Assembly: GCF_015689175.1 (NCBI RefSeq)
Contig: NZ_CP065047.1
Location: 2,852,001-2,916,000 of the forward strand
Origin: Mycobacterium kubicae
Lineage (GTDB): Bacteria > Actinomycetota > Actinomycetes > Mycobacteriales > Mycobacteriaceae
Direction of reading: 5' to 3'
Length of the DNA: 64,000 nt
In this document: positions 58,086 to 64,000 of the stretch, piece after piece
Layout: every line of letters starts with the position of its first letter
How positions within the stretch are numbered: the first letter of the stretch is position 1
The notes under the pieces: model-generated
The model's database searches: none
The model's input: the letters and a program-made list of their open reading frames with translations, nothing else
What the model was told of the DNA's origin: nothing
Made by a program: the position numbers and the translations under genes

Positions 58086-59570
58086 ATGCCCGTCGATCCC
58101 AGGACTCCGGTCCTCATCGCATCCGGCCAGGTCAACCATCGCGACGAAATCGATCCGGAGAAGCACTCCGTGGAACCGGTCGACCTCATGGTGGCCGCCA
58201 CCCGACAAGCCGCGGATGCCCGAGTGATCGAAGCGGTCGACTCCATCCGTGTGGTCAACATCCTGTCCGCCCATTACCGCAATCCCGGGCTGCTCCTGGG
58301 CGAACGGCTGGGACTCCGCGACTATCGCGCCGGCTACAGCAGCGTCGGCGGCAACACCCCCCAATCGCTGGTCAATCAGGCCTGCCTGGACATCCAGCGC
58401 GGCGCGACGCGAACGGTCCTGATTGCCGGCGCCGAAACATGGCGCACGAGAACCGGGCTGAAGAAGGTGGGCGCCCGGCTGGTGTGGACCGACCAGGACA
58501 ACTCCGTCCCGATGCCGGAAGTCGCCGATGACGACGTACCGATGGCCGGCGACGCCGAGATCAGGATCAAACTTGATCGGCCTGCCTTCGTGTACCCGCT
58601 GTTCGAGCAGGCACTGCGGCTGGCCAACGGCGAGTCGACCGAAGACCACCGCCGCCGCGTGGGAGAGCTCTGGGCGCGGTTCAACGCGGTAGCGGTCGAC
58701 AACCCGAACGCCTGGATCCGTCAGCCGGTGAGCGCCGAGGAGATTTGGCAGGCTGGTCCGCAGAACCGAATGATCAGCTGGCCGTACACCAAGTTGATGA
58801 ACTCCAACAACATGGTCGACCAGGGGGCGGCGCTGATTCTGACGTCGGTCGAGCAGGCCAGGCACCTGGGCGTACCGGAAGAACGGTGGGTCTACCCGCA
58901 CGCAGGTACCGACGCGCACGACACCTCGGCCATCGCCGAGCGGGCCGAACTGCACCGGTCACCGGCCATCCGCCTCGGCGGTGCCCGTGCGCTGGAACTG
59001 GCCGGGTTGGGCATCGACGAGGTAGACCACGTCGACCTGTACTCCTGCTTCCCCTCTGCCGTTCAGGTCGCCGCCGCAGAGCTGGGCCTTCCGGTCGATG
59101 ACCCGGCTCGGCCGTTGACTGTGACCGGAGGCCTTACCTTCGCCGGCGGCCCGTGGAGCAACTACGTCACCCACTCGATCGCCACCATGGCCGAAGTGTT
59201 GATCGCCAACCCCGGCCGACGCGGCTTGATCACCGCCAACGGCGGCTTCCTGACCAAGCACAGCTTCGGTGTGTACAGCACCGAGCCGCCCGCGGAATTC
59301 CGCTGGGAGGATGTGCAGGCGGCGGTCGATCGCGAGCCGACCCGCACCGGCCTGATCGAATGGGAGGGCGTCGGAACGGTCGAAGCGTGGACGACACCGT
59401 TCGACCGGGACGGACGCCCGGAAAAGGCGTTCCTGGCGGTGCGCACGCCCGACGACGCCCGCGCCTTGGCGATCATCACTGATCCCGCCGCTGCCGAAAC
59501 GACCGTCAGCGAAGACATCGGGGGCGCCAAAGTTGCGGTAGCTGCCGACGGCAGCGCGGCACTTCAGTAA
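58086..59570 (+). CDS. Thiolase-superfamily acetyl-CoA acetyltransferase-like protein (Rv1867-like)
   Basis: A 494-residue thiolase-fold protein. N-domain: VLIAGAETWRTR at ~111-122. C-domain: EVDHVDLYSCFPSAVQVAA and TVTGGLTFAGGPWSNYVTHSIATM. The nucleophile position, normally Cys in a VNxxCxSG context, reads SSVGGNTP here (residues ~85-92), so it is unlikely to be a conventional thiolase. The last ~100 residues form an added C-terminal domain (IEWEGVGTVEAWTTPFDRDG). The function is unknown. It may act on the product of the upstream CoA-transferase. Confidence 0.86.
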   Translation: MPVDPRTPVLIASGQVNHRDEIDPEKHSVEPVDLMVAATRQAADARVIEAVDSIRVVNILSAHYRNPGLLLGERLGLRDYRAGYSSVGGNTPQSLVNQACLDIQRGATRTVLIAGAETWRTRTGLKKVGARLVWTDQDNSVPMPEVADDDVPMAGDAEIRIKLDRPAFVYPLFEQALRLANGESTEDHRRRVGELWARFNAVAVDNPNAWIRQPVSAEEIWQAGPQNRMISWPYTKLMNSNNMVDQGAALILTSVEQARHLGVPEERWVYPHAGTDAHDTSAIAERAELHRSPAIRLGGARALELAGLGIDEVDHVDLYSCFPSAVQVAAAELGLPVDDPARPLTVTGGLTFAGGPWSNYVTHSIATMAEVLIANPGRRGLITANGGFLTKHSFGVYSTEPPAEFRWEDVQAAVDREPTRTGLIEWEGVGTVEAWTTPFDRDGRPEKAFLAVRTPDDARALAIITDPAAAETTVSEDIGGAKVAVAADGSAALQ

Positions 59571-59603
59571 CCGACCGGTAAACACCGCCGCGGTGCGGCA
59601 ACC

Positions 59604-59654
59604 TTGCGCGAGGGTCACAGTTAGGGTCACGTTCAAGACTCAAACGTCGCGCAA
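59604..59654. promoter_or_regulatory. Inverted repeat enclosing a direct repeat before the Rv1868-type gene
   Basis: TTGCGCGA (59604-59611) and TCGCGCAA (59647-59654) are perfect 8-bp inverted arms. Between them AGGGTCAC occurs twice, 12 bases apart (59611-59618, 59623-59630). The site ends 51 bases before GTG 59706. Confidence 0.45.
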
Positions 59655-59705
59655 GTATCGCCGCCTGCCTATTGTCATCACAGACGTCGTGGGAGGTGAG
59701 GCCAG

Positions 59706-61805
59706 GTGCGGATCCTGGTTACCGACGCCACCAGCGCCGTTGGGCGGCAGGTCACGCGCCAGTTGATCGCCGCCGGACACAGCGTCAGCGGCGTCGGCCG
59801 GCGTCACCACCCGGCGCTGCACCGTGACGTCGACTTCGTTTGCGCGCCGCTGCACCACCCCGTGCTGGGGGAATTAGCCGCCGAGGCCGACGCCGTCATC
59901 CATCTCGCGCCGGTGGACACCACCGCACCGGGCGGTGCAGGTATTTCCGGCGTCGCTCACGCCAGCCATGCCGCCGCCCGCGCGGGCGCACGGATGCTGC
60001 TGGTAACCCACGCCGCCGGACGACCGGACCTGTACGAGCAGGCCGAGTCGTTGGTGTCCACCGGCTGGGCGCCGGGCTTGGTGATCCGCATCGCGCCCCC
60101 GGTCGGTCGCCACCTCGACTGGATGGTGTGCCGCACCGTGGCCACGCTGATGCGCGACAAGGTCTCCGCCCTGCCCATGCGGGTGCTGCACCTCGACGAC
60201 CTGGTCCGCTTCCTGGTTCTGGCGGTCAGCAGCGACCGCACCGGGGTCGTCGATCTGGCCACCCCGGACACCATCAACGTAGTGACTGCGTGGCGACTGC
60301 TGCGCTCGGTCGACCCTCGACTGCGGATACATGGCGTCCGTAAGTGGGACGAGCTGATCCCGAAGATGGACATCAGTTCCGCGCCGGAAGATTGGCACTT
60401 CGAGTTCGGCTGGCAGGCGCTCGACGCAATCGTCGACACCGGACGAGGTTTGGCGGGGCGCAGACTGCACCCAGAGGGTGCGGTCGACGGATCGGGTCAG
60501 TTGCCACTACCGATAGAGGCACCGGCACGGCCGCAACCGCCGGACGGCGCAGTGCTGGACTCGGCGGCACCTGAGGGCCTGGAAGGTGAATTCGACGACC
60601 GGGTCGATCCGCGCTTTCCGGTCTTCAGCGCCGCCGCCTTGGCCGAGGCCCTGCCCGGACCGTTGACCCCAATAACGCTGGACGTTCAGGTCAGCGGCCT
60701 GCGTGCCGCCGGTCGGGAGATGGGGCATGTGCTCGCCCTCGGCGACGTCGTCGCCGAGGAGTGGGCGAACCGGGCCATTGCGGTCTTCGGTCACCGGCCT
60801 TATGTCGGGGTATCGGCCAACATCGTTGCCGCAGCTCAACTTCCGGGCTGGAACGAACGTACGGTCGCCCAGCGCTCCTTGGGCGACCGGGCCGAAGTCA
60901 CCGAACTGCTGCCGATGGGCCGCCCCCAGGTGGCGGCTGGACCGCTCGGCTCGGTTGCCAAAGTGGTTGTGACGGCGCGGTCGCTGGGGCTGTTGCGGCA
61001 CTTGCGGGCGGACACGCAGGCCTATCTCACCGCGGCAACCGCCGAGCACCTCGACCCCGCGCAGCTGACCTCACTGCCGGAGGCCGCCCTGGAAGTGCGA
61101 GTCGGCTTGCTACGGAATCGCATTCAGCAAGGATGGATGCTGACCGGACTGTGGGTTCTGGACACCGGCATCAGAGCGGCACTGCTGGAACACAATCGCG
61201 CCGAGGCGGGCGTCTCGGGACTCGGGGCGATCATGGAAAGCAGCCGGATCGCTGCCGAGACAGCCGCTCTTGCGGCCGCACTGCGTGCCGACCCGCCGTT
61301 GTGCGCGCTGGCCCGCGAAGGCAATGCCGCGAGTATTCGCGCCCTTTCTCCGGCCGCGGCTGCCGCACTCGATGCGGCCGTCGCGCAATTGTGGCATCGG
61401 GGTCGCGGGGAAGCCGAGTTGGCCAACCCGACTTTCGGCGATGATCCGGCGTCGCTGCTGATGATGGCGGCCGAACTTGCGATGAGTCCCGAGCAGCCGA
61501 CCCCGACGGCGAAGTTCAGTCGGCGGCTGACTGCCGGTGCCCGCGGCTCGCGGGAGTTGGCTCATGACACCACCCTGCGGTTCACCCACGAACTTCGAAC
61601 CACACTGCGCGAGTTGGGTTCCCGTCGTGTCGCTGCGGACCTGATCGACGTCGTCGATGACGTGTACTACCTGACGTGCGACGAGGTGATCGCGATGCCT
61701 GCGGACGCCCGGCTACGGATCAAGCGCCGCCGCGCGGAGCGCGAACGGCTGCAGGCCCAACACCCGCCCGCCATCATCGACCACACCTGGAAGCCCGTCG
61801 AGTAA
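59706..61805 (+). CDS. Large protein with N-terminal NAD-dependent epimerase-like domain (Rv1868-like)
   Basis: A 699-residue protein. Residues 1-240 resemble an extended SDR/NAD-epimerase domain (RILVTDATSAVGRQVTRQLIAAG, then AVIHLAPVD). The remaining ~460 residues are conserved in mycobacteria without a named domain; part (residues ~390-620) is helix-rich. The family function is unknown. GTG 59706 is supported by GGAGG 9 bases upstream. It is the last of the CoA-transferase/thiolase-like/Rv1868 series, all on the same strand. Confidence 0.85.
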   Translation: MRILVTDATSAVGRQVTRQLIAAGHSVSGVGRRHHPALHRDVDFVCAPLHHPVLGELAAEADAVIHLAPVDTTAPGGAGISGVAHASHAAARAGARMLLVTHAAGRPDLYEQAESLVSTGWAPGLVIRIAPPVGRHLDWMVCRTVATLMRDKVSALPMRVLHLDDLVRFLVLAVSSDRTGVVDLATPDTINVVTAWRLLRSVDPRLRIHGVRKWDELIPKMDISSAPEDWHFEFGWQALDAIVDTGRGLAGRRLHPEGAVDGSGQLPLPIEAPARPQPPDGAVLDSAAPEGLEGEFDDRVDPRFPVFSAAALAEALPGPLTPITLDVQVSGLRAAGREMGHVLALGDVVAEEWANRAIAVFGHRPYVGVSANIVAAAQLPGWNERTVAQRSLGDRAEVTELLPMGRPQVAAGPLGSVAKVVVTARSLGLLRHLRADTQAYLTAATAEHLDPAQLTSLPEAALEVRVGLLRNRIQQGWMLTGLWVLDTGIRAALLEHNRAEAGVSGLGAIMESSRIAAETAALAAALRADPPLCALAREGNAASIRALSPAAAAALDAAVAQLWHRGRGEAELANPTFGDDPASLLMMAAELAMSPEQPTPTAKFSRRLTAGARGSRELAHDTTLRFTHELRTTLRELGSRRVAADLIDVVDDVYYLTCDEVIAMPADARLRIKRRRAERERLQAQHPPAIIDHTWKPVE

Positions 61806-61820
61806 CCGATCATCGCCGGC

Positions 61821-62546
61821 TCATGTCAGAATTTCCCGCAGCGACAACGCATTCCGCACCGCGTGGCCGCCTATGTCGTTGTTGAAGTACATCCATACGT
61901 CGCGGCCCTGACTGTCCCACTCGGTGATGCGCTCGGCCCACCACCGCAGGTCGCTGTCGGTGTAGGAACCGGTATACAGCGACGCCGGTTCCGGCCCGTG
62001 CATGCGGACGTACACCAGGTCGGTGGTGGCGCGTGGGACACACACCAGATTGGCGCCGCTCATCACGACATAGGCAGCGCGGTGGCGTTCCAGCAGTTCG
62101 TAGACGGCCGGGTCGTTCCACGACGGATGGCGTAGCTCGACGGCAACCCGGATCCAGTTCGGCACGCTGGCCAGAAAATGATCCAGGCGCGCGTCGTCCC
62201 GCTGCTGCTCCGGATGCAGTTGCACCAGCAACACTCCGCGACGATCACCCAACGCCTGCCAGCATCGCTCGAACCGTTCGACCCAGGGTTCTGGGTTGGC
62301 CAGTCGGCGGTAGTGCGTCAGACCGCGGTGCGCCTTAACCGAGAAGGTGAATCCGTCGGGCACTCGCTCGCGCCAGCCGGCGAATGTCGAATCCTTGGGC
62401 CAGCGATAGAAACTGGCGTTCAACTCGACGGTGTCGAAGACCTCGGTGTAGCGCGCCAAGCGGCGGGCAGGTGGCAAGCGCGGCGGGTACAGCACCTCCG
62501 CCCAGTGGTTGTAGGACCACCCGGAAGTGCCGATTCGCACGCTCAT
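61821..62546 (-). CDS. DUF72 (YecE-type) protein
   Basis: A 241-residue DUF72 TIM-barrel-like protein. The start VRIGTSGWSYNHW and blocks ELNASFYRWPKDSTFAGWRERVPDGFTFSVKAH, VLVQLHPEQQ and VYVRMHGPEP are diagnostic. The molecular function of DUF72 is unknown. It follows the HhH-GPD gene by 7 bases on the same strand, so they are probably co-transcribed. Confidence 0.92.
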   Translation of the reverse strand: MSVRIGTSGWSYNHWAEVLYPPRLPPARRLARYTEVFDTVELNASFYRWPKDSTFAGWRERVPDGFTFSVKAHRGLTHYRRLANPEPWVERFERCWQALGDRRGVLLVQLHPEQQRDDARLDHFLASVPNWIRVAVELRHPSWNDPAVYELLERHRAAYVVMSGANLVCVPRATTDLVYVRMHGPEPASLYTGSYTDSDLRWWAERITEWDSQGRDVWMYFNNDIGGHAVRNALSLREILT

Positions 62547-62553
62547 GGCCGGT

Positions 62554-63192
62554 TCAACCGGTCACCTGCCGGCGCACGTCGTCATCCAGTGACGCACGCA
62601 CCAGGGCGGCCGCGAGTTCGGCGCTGGCGTTGCGCGGGGCCAGCGCACAGAGCTGGGTGGGATCGGTCGGCAGACCCAACTGCTTGGCCGTCGCGGTGGC
62701 GCGGTCGTCGAAATACGGCCGCACCCAGGTCCAGACGTCTTGTATCTCGCGCAGGTAGATATCAGCTCCGGTGTCGCCAATGCCTTTGAACTTCTTCAGC
62801 ATTCGCTTGGCCGACTGGGGGTCGTGGTCACTGCGCCGGGCCAGTTCCCTTAGGTCGCCCGAGAATTCGTCGCGCACTCGCTCGGCGATCTCGGCGAGCC
62901 GGGTCGCCGAGCTTTCGTCGTAACGGACGTAATGGGCGCGACCGAAGGCGCTGATCATGGTGCCACGGTCGGCGGCCAGCACGGCTTTCGGCGTGCGTAG
63001 TCCTGTTTTGAACAGTTCTCGCACCGCGCGCATGGCGATGGTTGCGTCAATCGGCTTGCTGGACAACATGCACAACACCAACAGCTGGAACAGCGGCATG
63101 GGTTTGTCATCGAGGCGAATCCCAGCCTCGGCCGCATACGTGGTGCCGGCAACCTTGAGCAGCCGCCGCACCATTTGCCGCGACTTGTCCAT
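62554..63192 (-). CDS. HhH-GPD endonuclease III-like protein
   Basis: A 212-residue protein with the helix-hairpin-helix motif LKKFKGIGDTGADIYLREI near residues 135-155. It lacks the C-terminal iron-sulfur cysteines of Nth, and the catalytic Lys position reads Thr (GDTGAD). It may therefore be a non-canonical DNA-binding or glycosylase-like protein. ATG 63192 was chosen; the longer frame to 63273 has no family similarity. No clear ribosome site is visible. It is paired with the DUF72 gene. Confidence 0.82.
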   Translation of the reverse strand: MDKSRQMVRRLLKVAGTTYAAEAGIRLDDKPMPLFQLLVLCMLSSKPIDATIAMRAVRELFKTGLRTPKAVLAADRGTMISAFGRAHYVRYDESSATRLAEIAERVRDEFSGDLRELARRSDHDPQSAKRMLKKFKGIGDTGADIYLREIQDVWTWVRPYFDDRATATAKQLGLPTDPTQLCALAPRNASAELAAALVRASLDDDVRRQVTG

Positions 63193-63235
63193 GGTCAGCG
63201 GCGTACCCCTACGGCGATATGACAAACCGCGGGCG

Positions 63236-63568
63236 TCATTTGGCGGGCAGGGACAGCGCATAGCTGACGCCACGCGAGACCCAACTGTCCAGCTGTCGTT
63301 TGGTTTTCACTCCCTCGGCGGCGATGCGCAGCCAGCCGCGGGTTTCCCGACCGGCCATCACCATGGGGCTGACGTGGGCTCGATCGAGCAATTTGTCGGT
63401 GTCGGTGGGCGGCACTCGCACCATAATTCCGCCCTGCCCGCTTACCGCCACGGCCAGGTGCCCGCCGACCATGAAGGCCAGCCCACCGAACATGCGCTTT
63501 TCGTCCACGTCGGGCTGCGACGCGAGCAGCTCTCGGATCCGCTCAGCGAGGTCGGCGTCGTAGGCCAT
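63236..63568 (-). CDS. TfoX N-terminal domain protein
   Basis: A 110-residue protein: MAYDADLAERIRELL, then DEKRMFGGLAFMVGGHLAVAV and DRAHVSPMVMAGRETRGWLRI. These are the TfoX_N signatures. In gammaproteobacteria TfoX is a competence regulator; in actinobacteria the role is unknown. ATG 63568 was chosen over the longer frame, which runs through a terminator hairpin. It lies 30-70 bases downstream of the end of the secreted-protein gene on the same strand. Confidence 0.88.
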   Translation of the reverse strand: MAYDADLAERIRELLASQPDVDEKRMFGGLAFMVGGHLAVAVSGQGGIMVRVPPTDTDKLLDRAHVSPMVMAGRETRGWLRIAAEGVKTKRQLDSWVSRGVSYALSLPAK

Positions 63569-63596
63569 TGCTGGGTTGAGAGGTCGGAGACGCGAA

Positions 63597-63625
63597 GCAG
63601 CCGCCGCCATAAAGGCGGCGGCTGT
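63597..63625 (-). terminator. Strong terminator hairpin after the Gly/Pro-rich secreted protein
   Basis: The stem AGCCGCCGCC (63599-63608) with GGCGGCGGCT (63614-63623) is perfect over 10 bp, extends by one or two pairs, and has a 5-base loop ATAAA. It lies about 15 bases after the stop at 63640 on the minus strand. On the plus strand it is followed by TGTCTTCTT, so it could terminate in either direction. Confidence 0.65.
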
Positions 63626-63639
63626 CTTCTTCGGCTTCG

Positions 63640-64000
63640 CTAGGCATTCACCGCGATGAAGGCACCATCGGGCGTAATGACTCCCCAAGCCCCCGCGTCC
63701 GGGTTGAACACGACCGGGAAGGCCTGGTTGTACTGGGGAACGAAGAAGGTCGCCGGCTGTCCGTAGCGGACCGGGTCGTTGTAGTGCCCCGGCGGCGGGA
63801 ATCCGTTCTGTCCGGGCGGAAGCGGGCTGCCCGGCCCCAAGCAGTTGGCACCCGGCCCGTAACAAATCGGGTTGTTGTTCGGCCCCGGCACGTTCGGACC
63901 CGGCCCATTCTGACCTGGGACGTCCGGCCCAGGGATGTTCGGGCCGGGGATGTTCGGGCCTGGTCCCGGCGGGTCAGCTGCGGCGAAACCGGCGCCCAGC
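63640..64000 (-). CDS. Secreted Gly/Pro/Asn-rich protein, 5' end cut by the window
   Basis: The frame is open from 64000 to the stop at 63640 (~119 residues visible). The first visible residues, LGAGFAAADPPGPGP, look like the end of a signal peptide with cleavage near AAA-D. Then come PGPNIPGPNIPGPDVPG repeats and a Cys pair (PICYGPGANC). The C-terminus DAGAWGVITPDGAFIAVNA is conserved in small mycobacterial exported proteins. It is likely secreted or cell-wall-associated. The function is unknown. Confidence 0.8.
   Translation of the reverse strand, partial: LGAGFAAADPPGPGPNIPGPNIPGPDVPGQNGPGPNVPGPNNNPICYGPGANCLGPGSPLPPGQNGFPPPGHYNDPVRYGQPATFFVPQYNQAFPVVFNPDAGAWGVITPDGAFIAVNA

Overview
The window is high-GC actinobacterial DNA from a slow-growing Mycobacterium. 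It carries PE and PPE genes of the ESX-secreted families, leaderless GTG/ATG genes with TANNNT -10 boxes, SecA2, GarA, Apa and Ndh. The gene order follows the Rv1807-Rv1868 segment of M. tuberculosis almost gene for gene. Several M. tuberculosis loci are missing here: lipZ/Rv1835c, vapBC13/PE_PGRS34, Rv1813c and the whole urease cluster. Several genes are extra: an alpha/beta hydrolase, a VOC protein, a phosphoketolase, an FAD oxidase and a MOSC protein. Absence of urease between Rv1847 and ndh suggests a urease-negative non-tuberculous species, for example an M. avium-complex-like organism; this is inference.

Layout. 0.2-3.6 kb: a PPE-PE-PPE cluster and a small DUF732 secreted protein. 3.6-11.1 kb: MgtC, an NDH-2-like flavoprotein translationally coupled to an HSL-type hydrolase, a sterol-desaturase-like membrane enzyme, a secreted serine-protease-like protein, a TetR regulator, and a VOC/flavoprotein pair. 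11.2-13.1 kb: the BacA-type ABC transporter. 13.2-20.5 kb: ilvG, secA2, then a tight pgsA2-DUF881-DUF1290-DUF881-gcvH run. 20.8-26.7 kb: garA and two MerR regulators around a BFN-domain protein, then gcvB (glycine decarboxylase) behind a tandem glycine riboswitch. 26.7-31.9 kb: haloalkane dehalogenase, a VWA membrane protein and malate synthase G. 32.1-39.2 kb: two CorC/HlyC-type CBS proteins, gnd1-guaB1, and the BlaR1-like/BlaI pair. 39.35-39.49 kb: a non-coding locus with an IdeR-like box over a promoter and a terminator hairpin, in the position of the M. tuberculosis iron sRNA MrsI. 39.5-47.7 kb: thioesterase, ndh, a frameshifted F420-type LLM oxidoreductase, an SDR, modABC, apa and a small YeaQ/GlsB-type protein. 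47.8-64 kb: adhA, a CPBP protease, a MOSC protein, an SDR-phosphoketolase operon, an amine-oxidase-like flavoprotein, GNAT, a double CaiB/BaiF CoA-transferase, a thiolase-like protein, a large Rossmann-domain protein, DUF72, HhH-GPD, a TfoX-N protein, and a secreted Gly/Pro/Asn-rich protein cut by the window end.

Functional links. Glycine cleavage (gcvH, gcvB), GarA (a switch for 2-oxoglutarate/glutamate flux), GlcB (glyoxylate use), phosphoketolase and Gnd1 make this a central-carbon neighbourhood. Iron, molybdate and beta-lactam inputs are visible as candidate regulatory sites. No tRNA, rRNA, insertion sequence, prophage or CRISPR array was seen. All comparisons with M. tuberculosis are from memory of its gene order and proteins, not from a search.
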